Shown here in pieces: positions 1 to 11,791 of a stretch of DNA of 64,000 bases. The notes under the pieces are model-generated. The model did no database searches and was not told the origin of the DNA. It was given only the letters and a program-made list of their open reading frames with translations. Positions within the stretch are counted from its first letter, which is position 1, and every line of letters begins with the position of its first letter. Origin of the DNA: Bisporella sp. PMI_857 (Eukaryota; Ascomycota; Leotiomycetes; Helotiales; Helotiaceae); NCBI GenBank assembly GCA_021307315.1, contig JAJSPD010000065.1, positions 62,001-126,000 on the forward strand, read 5' to 3'. The position numbers were made by a program, and so were the translations under genes.

Positions 1-88
1 TAGATATCAGGTCGAATTTAGGCCCACCTCCATATGCCCGGCGAACAAACTACCTTCCAACCCTCTCTCAATACTAGCTCTTCCGTCC

Positions 89-2281
89 TCAGATTTCTTG
101 CTCACTCGCTGGAATTTTTTCCGTATTTCTAAAAACACTGAGCCCAGCCTGCGACCGCACTTCCCTCGGTACATTAAGGACCTCACCCTTCTCCACTATC
201 TCAGGCAAATTTCTAATCCTAGTTGAGCTCGTTAACAGAACCTTAAAAATAGGCCCAGATTCTTCCTTTCTTGTCACCAGTTCCCTGAGCGCATGCATCA
301 CTTCTCTTATTTCCACAACCCGTGTCACATCCTCATAGAACGAAATTCCATCAATGATGCAGAACACCATCAGTTCTTCTTCGAGTTGCAGCAGCAGATT
401 CTTGAATAGGCATTGTACACTCTCTAGCGAGGTAGGGGAGGTATCAATTAAGTCCCGTTGGGAGATCTTGAAGTTAGGTCGTTGTAGAAGGAGCTGGGCG
501 AGTAGACTGTTCATTAACCGGACAGGAGTGGCATTTAGATCTGTGGCAGGTGATAAATGCTGTCCACAGAAGAAATGAAGGATAATAGTTTTGTCCTTGA
601 TTTTTGATTTCAGAGAGTATATCAAGTGAGCACACACTGAAGTTATAGGTGAGTGGGTTCTAGTTGACGGACAGGAGCCGTTGATATATAGCATCGATGA
701 TGTAGTGCTAGGCAACCAGGAGCATAATGCTGAGGACTTCATAACCCATACTGCACGGTCCTGATCAGATCGGGATAAAGTATTAAGACTGCGGAGACTT
801 TGATGGAGATCCACTTCAGAGATATCTTTCTTGTGTGCCAGGACAGAAAGGATTTTTGATGATGGTATGGACTCTATGGTATATTAGATTTAGTATGAAT
901 AGGGAACGTTATACCAACGTATCTGAGGCTCCAGGTCCCTTTCATAAGGGGGCGGATCATTTGAAACTAAGTCGGTAGTTACTATGCCTGAATAACTGAA
1001 CTTCATATGCTACTTACTCGGAAGAAAAAGTGGCAGTGCGACAAGAATACTTTCCAGAAGTACTTTCAAATTGTTTAGAGCATCAGCATTCTTTTGATTG
1101 AGCTCTAGTTGGTCATCATATCGCGTTTTCAAAGTGTTGAATTCTTTATCAATCATTCTTTGAGTAGTTTCGTGCTGCGTCATATTGACAGACTTTTGGT
1201 GTTTCAAATTCTCATTTGTCTCGTCCATTGTCTTTTTTATTATTAAGTGGTTGTTACCAGAAGCCACAGCCATAGATGTAACTGCTTTCCGTGTGCTGAC
1301 AACTTCTCGCTGCATGCACCCCATAGATATGTATCTAAATCGTGTGGAAACCATTTTCATTTCATCAACTTTCGTAAATAGTTCCTTCTGATACAAACCT
1401 TGCTTCAGAAGGGTCGCAAAAGTTTTGCCTATTACACTTATTACCCAACTTTTAAGTTGAGATAGAGAAAAGGTACTAACCAATAGCTCTTTTTTTAAAC
1501 CAGGTCAAAATGTGCCTAAGCGCCTGCAGGGTTACAGTATAAAGTTTGACTCCGCATTTTCGCAAGGCTTCAGACTTTTCAAAAACACCCACGGAGTCTT
1601 TTGTGCTTTCGAGATAGAATGGAATCTCTTCTAGAGCCTTAAATGCTTCATTCCTTACATCCCCGATTCGTCCAGCAGCCTAAGATGTTGTTAGATATAG
1701 CCAATTTTTGGCTTCAGAAGAAATTCACCTGTATTATTAGATTCAGGCCACCATAAACAAGCGAACAATAAGTCGACGATGACGGTAAAAGCTTTAACCA
1801 GGTTTCAAGTCCCTCTTTGCTTTGACTGAGTCTCCAAAACCCTTTCCGAATGGCTTCCCATACCGTCTTTTCAGCATCACGCTTGTACTCCTTTAGGCCT
1901 GAATCAATGTGCTTGACCACATCCTCGATAGAATGAGGTTTATCAAGAAGGACGCCGGTTTTGTATTTCTGAGGGACTTCTGATTCATAAGCTTTGAGTG
2001 CCTCAGCAAATAATTCAGCTTCTCGCTTCACCTCGTCATTTAAGGATTCGCTATCGCAATCAGTAAAAGTGGAGGCGATCTCGTAGTAGGGTGTCTTGAG
2101 TTTACATTGAAGGCTCGACAATGTACAGCATCTTGGGTGCATCAAAAATAACACCATTGTTAACAGCGTCCAGTGCAGGGTGTGCACTTCCATTCAGAGT
2201 TTGAAGAAATGAAATCACATTTGGTGGTGAGGAAGTCTGGGTGGCTTCATAAATATGTTCTTCTCTGATCGTCTCAGCCAT
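89..2281 (-). CDS. DUF7708-type helical protein, possible STAND/NACHT-like N-terminal region
   Basis: I deduce six exons: 2281-2106, 2050-1729, 1679-1481, 1428-1018, 966-919 and 873-89. They join in frame to 646 codons plus a stop. The start is the ATG at 2281 (MAETIREEH). The first intron ends in TACTGATTGCGATAG, a good branch site and acceptor. Residues of about 60-200 form amphipathic helices (FAEALKAYESEVPQKY, then WLKLLPSSSTYCSLVYGG) that resemble the DUF7708 region found at the N terminus of many fungal NACHT/ankyrin proteins. A helical linker follows, then a C-terminal part with the hydrophobic strand LMVFCIIDGISFYED, which recalls a Walker-B-like strand. I see no P-loop, so ATPase activity is not supported. 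It is divergent from the AAA ATPase gene at 3155. Fungal proteins of this type are often linked to allorecognition or stress, but that role is inference here. Family assignment is from memory of the pattern. Confidence 0.72.
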
Positions 2282-3154
2282 TACTATGGTGAGGAACTAA
2301 AGTAGTGATGAAATTTTCGCCTTGCCTCTTAGATGACAGAAATTTGAATTGATTAATTTAGTCGCATTACTGTCAACGGCATGACGAACACCTGATGTGT
2401 GAGGGGAAGGTTTTTCGTACAGCCCAATTGGACCGTCCATGCCGCTTAGTAGGTGTCAGTGCAGATGAAGCCAGCTGCTCATTAATAGCAACCAGTAATC
2501 GTTCTCGCTAAGCTGGGGGCGAAACGAAGGGGGTTGCGCAGCTGAAACGCACTACGGCACAACTTTACCAATCCTTTACAAGATTGCACCACCCTCACGG
2601 CTCTGAACATTGCCAAAAATGCTCACAAACGCTCCCTTAATCATACAATTTTGCTGAAGCCTTGCATAAATTTCAGGAGCTTTGCCATTTCATCGTTAGT
2701 TCCACTGCTTAGATAAGAAGCTTCACAGATACTGTGACCTATTGTAATCTCAATCAGTCAATGTGATGCGGCTGACCTCCGAATCAATAATTGGAGGATT
2801 CGTTTATCAATTTAATAATATGCAGCTAATTATTACGGTATTAATGTTGCCCGGGGGTCATGAAATTTATATAATTAGGTTCCTCCTTCCTATCGTGGTG
2901 TTTGTTAAAGGGTAAGGTAGGGAAGAGCCGCCTACATTGCCGACCGCCGTTAAGCTTTCATACAGTTATATAGTCATTTCTGCCTCTATCAGAGACAAGC
3001 TATAGGACAAGGTTACCCATTGCTTTGAATTGGCATTGCGAGATTTTCACTGGTGTTACAGTGAATCCTTAGTTATAACTCACAACAAGGGCAGGTTTTC
3101 CCTATCACAGCATCACTAAATTATTTTGTAACTCCTTAACCATTCCTCTTTGTA
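2282..3154. other. Divergent intergenic region
   Basis: This 873-bp stretch separates two genes that start at 2281 (minus) and 3155 (plus), so it should hold both promoters. It is A+T-rich towards the plus-strand gene. I see no open reading frame, RNA gene or clear repeat in it. Confidence 0.6.
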
Positions 3155-6100
3155 ATGGCAGACACTCTCTCGCCCGTTTCGCAGCCATTAAACAAGATGA
3201 ACAGCCCTCCCGAAAATATCTCTAGCCACAGCAAGGGCAGCGCTCCTCCTGTCATATTGAACGATTCAGAGCCTTCAGATAAAAGCCAGCCTGCCGAAGC
3301 TTTACGGAATAATATCCCTTCAAATGATCACAATAAGTCTGGAGAAGATGTTGACACCTCATCCGCACCCCGAGAGAACTTCCACTCTAGAGTTCGAAAA
3401 GATCGTGTATCGATTGAGACTTTAAGAACTTATCATATTGACTATTATATTGACACGGTACTAAAATCCTGTATTCATATTTACTTTCCTAACATTCTAC
3501 AGGACCCAGAGCATATAATCATTACCAGAACTATCCCTGATTACGAAATGAATTTCCTTGAAAGACACACTATAGAGCTACGAAAGGAATGCCTTGATCA
3601 GACGCAACTCCAACCCTCGCAAGGACCAGACTTGAAACTTGAGGGCGAACCTACAATTGATTCTCATAGCGTGCTGCCTTTTGATCATGCTCAACCTGGC
3701 CTAACACAGGCTCCGAGTGAAAGCTCGGAGGTACTATCAACGGCCAAGAAAAGTCTCCTTCTACAGATCAATCGAGTGCCATTTGAGAAATGGCTAGGGA
3801 GAAGGGACGATAACAAACGAGAAGAAAGTGTCCTGGATGTTGCCACGATGCCGAAATCTATATCCGAAAGGGATTCATATATAAATACTCCCAGCAATGT
3901 CCTGCGCTCGGAATCTAGCTCTCCCGGCCGTCAATTAAGTGCCGAGATACCAGTACGACTCGCTATAAATTCATGGAACATTCAGTTTCAACTCACCGAT
4001 ATCACTGGCCATATGATCAATAACCATAATAAAGTGATGCATCCTCCATGGAAACTTCTTGTGACTTATGATGAAGAAATCAAAAAACGCCTTCATGATC
4101 TTGAAAATGGAGAGATAGAAGGACCAGGTGTAAATCTGACCGAAGAGAATGAGCGGCCAGAACAGGTCCCTGCTGCAATGGAGATTAAATCAAGGAACTT
4201 AAAAGGAGAAGATCATATGCACATCCAAAAAACAAATTACTCCACTTCACACGTGTGTGCAATTTGTAACGGATTGGATCTTCAGGAGAGGCTTGAATGT
4301 CTTAGAACCACCATCAGCCATCTAAAGTGCCTTACTAACTTCATTGATGATGATCTGAAGCACGTTTTCGAGCTACGTGAAGGGCTGAAAGCAGGCAGTA
4401 TAAAGGAGATATCCTTTGAGGACCTCTGGCATCTCTTTACCCCTGGTGATCTGCTTATAACGTCAGGACCACGCCGCGAGCGTCAGGCTTACAACGTCTT
4501 TTACACATCTGGAGGGCGGCACATAGTACAAAATAACGAGAACTTTCAGAAACACTCTATTAGTGCACCCTTCACCATCCAGTGCTACTATATCGGTTGC
4601 GACAAGAAGTGGATTGGCCCGATCCACCAAACTCTCTCAATATCACAGTACAAGGGCAAGCGCCCAATCACCGCCCTTACAATGTCATGTTCTGATACTC
4701 TTGCAACACGTGCAGACTCTTCTGCATTCCCTATAAGGTTTCTGGAGGACGCTAAAACTGCAATAGTAGACCTTGTTAGACGAGGGAAGCGCTATTACGA
4801 ACTGATTCCGTTCTCCCATAAACGATATTGTGGTCCTTCAAGCGTGGAGGATCCTGAATATGTGAGTTACGCTTTCATTGAATAGCCCTCTTTAGAAATT
4901 CCCCTTGTGTCATGCGGATTAAGCATAAGTTAGATATCGTGATACGGCTTCTGCCGTATTTGATGTCGGTTTTAAAATGTTTGGAATCGCTACTACATTG
5001 TCGAATTTCAATTCGGAAGGGACTGCTTTAAGTAGTTAAAGTCAGTAAGATAGAAGTATTATCAAACAACGTTCTCAGTTGCATACACGGTTTTGGCAAA
5101 TATTTTGTGCCTTCAAAAGTACTGACAACATATATTAGTTAAACAGCGAAATAATAATAGATTTCGAGCGTGAAGAAGATAACCTCATCGCTACAATTGG
5201 AAATTTTGATGAAATCCGGATGGAAAATGAAGAAATAGCTGAAGGATGTACTTTTGATGGACCTTGTTATAACTGCAGTAATATCTTCAACGACAATGTG
5301 ATAGATAAGAGCCTGGCTAGACGATATAAGCAAGACCAGCATCTGCTCGGCAAGCGGGTTACTGGAGATCACAACCTTGCCGAGGACCACTTTATGCTAT
5401 TTCCTGCCGTTATCAACGCTTTCGTGCTTCAGGAACGTGATACGTTCGGTATTTATGTTGACTTAGTGAAAGACCTCAATGGTGACCATGCCGAAAGCGC
5501 GAAAGCGCTGAAGAAGCAGAGTGGTTTTGAGGATTTAGTGCTTCCTGAAGGTCACGGTGACCTTGTGGAAGCCCTCGTAAGAACGCATAGGAGTACGAGT
5601 AAACCTCGTGATGAAGAAGCGAAAGTGCAAGTTGATCTGATTGATGGAAAAGGAGAAGGTAAACTAGAAACAGAATAAGATGACATCGGTTAACTCACAT
5701 GGGCGTAGGTCTTGTTATCTTATTACACGGTGTCCCAGGGGTGGGCAAAACATCAACCGCAGAGTGCGTAGCCGCATATACTCGCCGACCACTCTACCCA
5801 ATTACCTGCGCCAACATCGGTTTGGATCCAGAACAAGTGGAACAGAGACTCACTGGGCCGGACGGCCACTTTCGCAGAGCCCAGCAATGGAATTGTGTAG
5901 TTTTATTGGATGAAGCAGACGTTTTTCTAGCCAAGAGAGAGACGCACGATAACGATTCAAAGCGTAATGCTCTTGTTTCGGTCTTCCTCCGTACTTTGGA
6001 ATACTATCCAGGCATCCTAATACTAACCACTAACCGGGTCGGTTCCTTCGACGAAGCTGTCGTCTCACGCATCCAGCTATTCCTCTATTATCCCCCATTA

Positions 6101-6523
6101 GATAAGGATAAAACCATGAGAGTCTGGCGCGTGCATATAAATCGAGTACGAGCTAGCGGCATGATAAACATAGACTATGAGGATGAAGCCTCGATTATGG
6201 AGTTCGCGGAAGAGGAATATGCAGAAGGGAGAAGATGGAACGGGAGACAAATTCGAAACTTCTTCCAGACTGCAATATCACTCGCTTCTTACGAAGCTAC
6301 AAAGCGGCATCAGCAGTCCATCGAGGATGGAAGGGTTGATATAAATAGCGAGGCGGATAAGCCGAGATTATCAACCAGGAAATTAAAGATTGTAGCAGCA
6401 ACCAGTGGCAAGTTTATTGACTATATTAACTCGACAGTGCCAGATGGGTCACACCAGAAACAGCAGTTGGACATGGGGAATCGGAATGATGGTTGGGAAG
6501 ACACTCCTAAAAAGAAGAAATAG
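3155..6523 (+). CDS. BCS1-like AAA+ ATPase with DUF7025 region
   Basis: Three exons: 3155-4861, 5139-5658 and 5709-6523, in frame for 1013 aa. Intron 1 is long for this window (277 nt) and ends TACTGACAACATATATTAG. Intron 2 is 50 nt and joins GKGEG to LVILLHG, the usual context just before the P-loop. The first ~300 residues are low-complexity and polar. The stretch SFEDLWHLFTPGDLLITSG near residue 425 is the hallmark of the DUF7025 region of fungal AAA proteins. The ATPase core has Walker A HGVPGVGKTS, Walker B CVVLLDEADVFL, a sensor ILTTNR and an SRIQL arginine motif, and then a helical lid. The C terminus is lysine-rich (TPKKKK). Such proteins are probably remodelling ATPases, and the substrate is unknown. 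It is head to head with the DUF7708-type gene. I am confident of the family, not of the role. Confidence 0.88.
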
Positions 6524-7245
6524 AGGCCGATAAATGCAAGAGGGCAAATTTTTGATTCTCATGCTTTTTTTTTAGTTAGGACAAATTTTAAAAGTTGCGC
6601 ATGCGGGACTTAACTGTTGCGGGTGTTACGTAATATAGGCGAATTATTAAATATTCACTTTATCATTAAAACATTCAAGGTCATCATTAAAACCTGTTTA
6701 AGTATGTAGACTTAGTATTAAAGCAACATTACTTACAAGCACAATATGAAAGCGAAAGGATATAAGGACAGTAGTTTATTTTTTCCTAAACGTAGGTACG
6801 CAAGTATTTATACTATCTCGATGGGTTGGAAAATGGGGGCTGATATTTGCACTTTTCTTGTATTCCGATTTAGCTCACTTCCATAATTTGATATAACTGC
6901 TGCTTTTTGTAAAAGTGTTATCGACATTCAAAAATTCCGCACCATTACTTTGAAATGAATTATAACTTTAATTTGAGACAGAATTGGTGGTCTATGTGTT
7001 GAAAAGTGAGCAATATTGGGCCCCTATTTCCGAACCGGAGAGACTCCTTATGTGAAACGGCAAAAAGCACTCGCTTCTTGCCAGAGTACTATTGCGCCTT
7101 ATATATCGTTCAACAACTTATAATTTATTCTTGATTCAGATTATGTAGCTCAGTTCTTACATAATATTGCTTGACTCTCAACAATTTGTCTAATTATTTT
7201 CATGTGTAACTCGACCAAATACATTTTAGTTTTATGATTTTGATA
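6524..7245. other. A+T-rich intergenic region between convergent genes
   Basis: This 722-bp stretch lies between the 3' ends of the AAA ATPase and dehydrogenase genes. It is strongly A+T-rich and contains the terminal-inverted-repeat element listed separately (6813-7048). I see no gene. Confidence 0.6.
6813..7048. mobile_element. Small MITE-like element with ~45-bp imperfect terminal inverted repeats
   Basis: The left end reads CTATCTCGATGGGTTGGAAA, then GGGGGCTGATATTTGCACTT. The reverse complement of the right end reads AGGAGTCTCTCCGGTTCGGA, then AATAGGGGCCCAATATTGCT and CACTTTTC. The two align over about 45 nt with several mismatches, and they share GGTT-GGAAA, GGGGC, ATATT and CACTTTTC. 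TA lies directly outside each end (6811-6812 and 7049-7050), as expected for Tc1/mariner-type insertion. There is no coding capacity. The right end resembles the ends of the element in the ATPase gene (GGGCCCAA core). It is probably an old, degraded non-autonomous copy. Confidence 0.55.
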
Positions 7246-8299
7246 CTAATTGAGTCCACGCATTCCGTTCTTTTTAATCCTCTCTACAAGCTTTTGTTCC
7301 TCCTCTAACAAATGGTTGTCCTGACCCACTGGTCCGACTTTAGGATACAACGCCTCCAGAGGCACCTCACGCACGTTGACTGATGGCTCGGCCTTAGTAC
7401 CAACTAACATGGTCTCAACGATATTTCCATCCCCATATTGTGGTTCTTGAAGCACACGTGCGATCACCGATGCGCATTGCTGGGGCGTTAAGGTCAAGTC
7501 ATCGGGGCGAACCCGGTCCTTGCAGTAGCCTGGATGAAAGATTGGGGTCTATATAGAATAAGAATGAATTAGCATTTGCAAAAATAAATTGGGAGCCGAG
7601 CTTCAAGAACACACATTTACTGCACCGGGGCACACGGCCGAGTTGCGAATCCCGAAATCCTTTCTCAAGCATGCAAAGGACTTGACAACGCTGATGATAG
7701 CCGCTTTGCTAGCAAAGTACAACGGTGTCTGCACCGAGTGGATGTAACCACCCAAGCTCGCAATCCATAGCAAATTCCCTTCAACATCGCGGTTTTCTAA
7801 CCAGTAGTCGATAGCAATTTGCGCTAGTCTGATGGGTCCCATCGTGTTCACCGCAAAAGTCTTATACTGGCCAACCTGGGCATCCACAGGATCTTCAGCG
7901 AGCGCAGAAATGCCTGGAGCGTTCCAGAAAGTACTGGAAGGTGGTTCATATAATCCAGCCCCGTTGATAACAATGTCAACCCGCGGGAATGTCTTAAGGG
8001 TCGTTTCCCAAAGAGATGAAATATGTGACCAGTTACTAATATCAGTTGCGTGGAATGCTGCTGATGCTGCACCGGAGCCTGAGCTCGAATACTTGTTCAA
8101 AGTTGCCTCAGCCTCGGGGCGCAGACGTAAATCTGCGATCATGACAGAGCATCCTGCTTCTAGCAGTATTTCGGCAAGGGCATGACAAATACCTATATAT
8201 TAATGAATATTTTAACCTTGAGCACGATATTTTATAATTCTCACCAGAGCCAGCACCAGTAATGATTGCGAACTTCCCCTTGACTTCGTAAGCAGACAT
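7246..8299 (-). CDS. Short-chain dehydrogenase/reductase (classical SDR, NAD-type)
   Basis: Three exons: 8299-8245, 8192-7615 and 7548-7246. They join to 311 aa, a little above the usual ~250-300 for classical SDRs. The start gives MSAYEVKGKFAIITGAGSG, and splicing completes the nucleotide-binding glycine motif TGAGSGICHA. D after the second strand (MIADL) suggests preference for NAD(H) over NADP(H). The NGAG motif, the catalytic Ser in LLWIASLGGY and the YFASK catalytic Tyr/Lys are all visible. CPGAV plus the next exon (TPIFHPGY) is the normal continuation after the active site. The layout resembles the 15-hydroxyprostaglandin-dehydrogenase-like group of fungal SDRs. The substrate is unknown. 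It is convergent with the AAA ATPase gene, and no pathway partner lies beside it. Confidence 0.88.
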
Positions 8300-10350
8300 G
8301 GTTATAATATGAATAGTAAATATGCAGAATAGAGGATGTATGTAAGACAAATTTGAAAATTTCAAAGTTCTCCCAAGTACACTTTAATATTGGGCTCTTA
8401 AGCTTGATAGCTCATACTGAACGCCCTATGGGGCTACTGCTTGTTCACCTGCATGCAACCTTCAAATGGTTTTGGGTCCTTTCGTAGGCCCCTCTAAATA
8501 TCAGCGTTTTCCTCACTAAACGAGTGTATTATCCTTGCCCCTAACTCCTTAGTCCCACTAGGACACATGTCGAGGGCGTTTGGCACCAAGATTTGCGGTG
8601 TGACAGCTAGTGCCAAGCTTATGGACCTTTGTAAATAGCTACTGTACCGTATTTATTGTACGTACTACTTCGTCTCTATGCTAGCTCACTGCATCATTTT
8701 GGGAAGATATGCAAGGCAGCATGGCTCCGAGTTTCAGAGTGTCTGAAAGTGAGTAGATGATCATGCTCGATATCGGCTAGTATGAATTCCCCACATAAAA
8801 TAGTTCGCTTTCTTACGACTCCAGGGGTAGACACATGAGTACTCTACTTCTTGGTTCATATGTCCTTTTCATGTTCTACATTACTTTGAAGTTCGTTTAG
8901 TATTGTAACACTTCGAGAGCAGCAGCAAGTGAGACTGCATTCTTTGGCTAGCTGCCTGGAACCTGAACAGAGCATGCATTGCAAGCTACGCAGATAGTTA
9001 GTCTACTTACTTCGCAGAGTTGGTTCACTTACTATGTACCTCTTGGCGGCGCCACAGAAATATAGGTAGACTTCCTTGGACTGGGAGGGGCTAATAACTC
9101 ACCGTCTGCATCCTGTATATGTTCCACAAATACCCCACATTGAGTCTGTTGGCTCGGGTAGTAAGGTTGCTTCCGTACTTAAGAACCTGGAAAATATGGT
9201 CCCTCACACGAGACTCCACTTTTCGCCCCCATTTTTCGAAACGACACCCCACTATTACTTGGATGTACCACGCTGGTTCGTTGGCCCCGAAGTGAACATC
9301 TAAATTAACGCCAACCGTATCTTAGGGCTTTTCTAGTATTCGAGACTGTGCAGTAAACGCTCTTCTTGCATATTTAAGCACCATCTCGATGAAGAGTAAA
9401 TGGATATATCACTACAAGCTGGATTGCACAATGTCAGCCGCTGAGAATTAACCAAAGGCGAGAACCTAATTGAACGTCCCCTATGGATCTTAAGTAAAAG
9501 AGTAGAGGATAAAATGTTACGTAGTGAGTTATTTTACTATACCCCCATGCCAATACAAGTATACTCAGTCGGGGACCATCGAAATGTGAGAACACACAAC
9601 AGCCTTGTCATACTTCTCAAATACTCGATAGTTGTTAAAAATTTTGAGCTACCTCATTTCGGCACATGAGGTCCATTTGGTGAGCATCCATGAACTTACC
9701 TTACCTTCCGTATGTTACCACAAGAGCAAGCGCGGCAGATTTAAAGTCCCCACATTCTCCTCAGGCCAGTAAGAAGAATCGCTTGGCTTTCGGACAGGTC
9801 CAAATAAACCACAGTGGGGAAGACCATTTCAAGGTTAAATAATCCTAGACTTGCCAATCAAGGCACAGTATTTCTCCTCGCAACAGCTCCTCCACAGTGG
9901 TTTACATAGGCCTGTACGAAAGTAACATCCACTCCATGGCAGGATGTTCGTAAAATGGATCTTGGAAAACCCAGGACTAGCTGTGCCGTTCGCTCCGATT
10001 GCAGGAACACAACAACCTATACAGTCACCCCTGAAAGGGGCGTCCTCTAAGAAGGGCCGGGCCGGAGATAGACAAGATCAGCGGGAGCGAAACTCTTAGC
10101 ATTGCTGGCAAGCATCTAGAGACACAATCAGAGGGAGGATCGACCAAAAAATCAGCAGACGGAGATGTTACTCCATGGAAATCAGATTTTCGCTCGATTG
10201 ACTACAAACATAAAGACTTCTAAAAAAAAACCATGGCTTCATACCTGGCTGAGAGCATTGATTTCATTGCCTGTTAGCACACATCAGGTTTCGAGCTTCA
10301 ATATGATAAGAGATTCGAAATAGGATTCATTCCAGATCACAATAGCGACC
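8300..10350. other. Intergenic region without a recognisable gene
   Basis: About 2.05 kb. A 75-codon frame at 9076-9303 resembles nothing I know and has no splice-linked extension. The first ~100 bp should hold the dehydrogenase promoter, and the last part the promoter of the membrane-protein gene. There is a short inverted repeat around TTTGGCACC...GTGCCAAG near 8578-8620. I see nothing else. Confidence 0.5.
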
Positions 10351-11791
10351 ATGGCTGACGCAAGTCTTGTCTGGAAGTCGGTCCAGCCAGAAGGGCTTGC
10401 GCTGGCGATTCTTGTCATTACCATACTATTTACCATAATCTGCAGTCTTGTTGTGGGAATGCGCGTATGGATTAGGCTGAAGACCAAGTTGTTTAGTCTG
10501 GAGGATTATCTAATGTGCATTGGAATGGTAAGAATCACCTCCAAGGACACCTGAATGACCCGTCTGAGTAATAAGCTAAAATAGTCAATTAGGCGCTTGC
10601 CCTGGCACAATATGCCGTTGTGATGTATGGCTGCTATACAGGCATCGGCACCAGAGATGCGAAAATGGGGGTAGGGACCATGATGGAGGGCGGAAAGGTA
10701 TGTGAGGCATCCTCCGCTGAGCTTGAGAGCTATTGACGAATATCGACGCGACCAGGTTGTCTTGTTCTGGCAACTGTTCTACGTGACCAGTTCGACTTTT
10801 ATCAAAGCGAGCATTTGTGCTACATTGATTAGAGTTGCAGTTCAGCGAAAATACAAATACATACTTTGGGGCCTCATTGCCCTCACCACAGTAGCCAATT
10901 TGGTTGCATTCAGCGCGGCGCTCGCAAGATGCAAACCAATTGCGGCAGGCTGGAATCCCTCCCTTGGAAAATGCCTCGACCAATCCATCATCATCACCTT
11001 AACATATGTTGTCTCAGCAGTCAACATTTTCACGGACTGGAGTGTTGCTATTATTCCGATCTTTATCCTATGGAACGTTCAGATGCGACGAAAACTGAAA
11101 ATCATCACTGGTGCTATATTGGCAGTCGGTATATTGTGAGTTAATCCCTCTCCTGCTTTGTCTTTGATATCTTGTATATTATTAGGAACATTAGATGATT
11201 GGCTGTTGACACTATGATATCGTAGGGCTTCTGCTGCCACGATTATACGCATGCCATATTCAAATGCTTACAGCGCGAAGGTCAACCAGCTTCGTAAGTA
11301 CTTTTTTCTTCATGATAGGCCTTGTTAATTTCTTAAATCCTGTTTGTTCTGTGTTCTGACCAAGCTTCTCCTCTTATTTAGATGACATCGGAAACATCAT
11401 TCTCTGGACCGTTGTCGAATGCGGTTTAGGAATCATCGCTGGTTCCCTGCCGATGCTTCGAACCCTGTTCAAAAGTCTTGCCAAAGACTACAGTTCTAAT
11501 AATGGATACGGACAATACAAACGTAGCGATGATACAAAGCTTGTCACAATTGGTCGGTTGAAAGGTGGCCACGACCGAGCCCACGGTGGTGCCGAGAACG
11601 AAGTTACGGTTATTGGGGATAGTGATAGTAATCAGGAGCTGGATAGCGAGAGTACCCGAAACATTATCACGGTTACGCGAGCCGTCGAACAGACTCGGGC
11701 ATACAATGAAGAAAAGGAGTTTGGAAATGCACAGCGTGATTCACATGCATACAATTTCGGCCAAGATGGAGCTAGTTCAATGAAAAGGTGA
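10351..11791 (+). CDS. Rhodopsin-domain (PTH11-like) seven-helix integral membrane protein
   Basis: Five exons: 10351-10527, 10593-10697, 10756-11135, 11226-11293 and 11382-11791, in frame for 379 aa. The second intron looks like a frame break at first, but GTATGT...CGCGACCAG joins MMEGGK to VVLFWQLFYV without one. The protein has about seven hydrophobic helices: the first near residues 15-38, then the pairs around YAVVMYGCY, FWQLFYVTSSTF, ILWGLIALTTVANLVAF, ITLTYVVSAVNIF, ITGAILAVGILAS and IILWTVVECGLGIIAGSLP. The signature LFSLEDYLM after helix 1, the conserved K in FIKASIC, and the final PMLR match the fungal rhodopsin-domain/PTH11-like family. The cytosolic tail is polar and about 110 aa long. 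These proteins are thought to be plasma-membrane sensors. The ligand is unknown, and a sensory role is inference. Confidence 0.85.

Noticed and set aside
5659..5708. Apparent break between two halves of the AAA ATPase (stop near 5678 and a new Met at 5699)
   Set aside because: A 50-nt intron with good donor, branch and acceptor removes the stop and joins GKGEG to LVILLHG, so the gene is intact.
9076..9303. 75-codon frame as a small gene
   Set aside because: It has no recognisable motif, signal peptide, splice-supported extension or conserved context.
10698..10755. Apparent frameshift in the rhodopsin-like gene
   Set aside because: A 58-nt intron (GTATGT...CGCGACCAG) joins MMEGGK to VVLFWQLF in frame.
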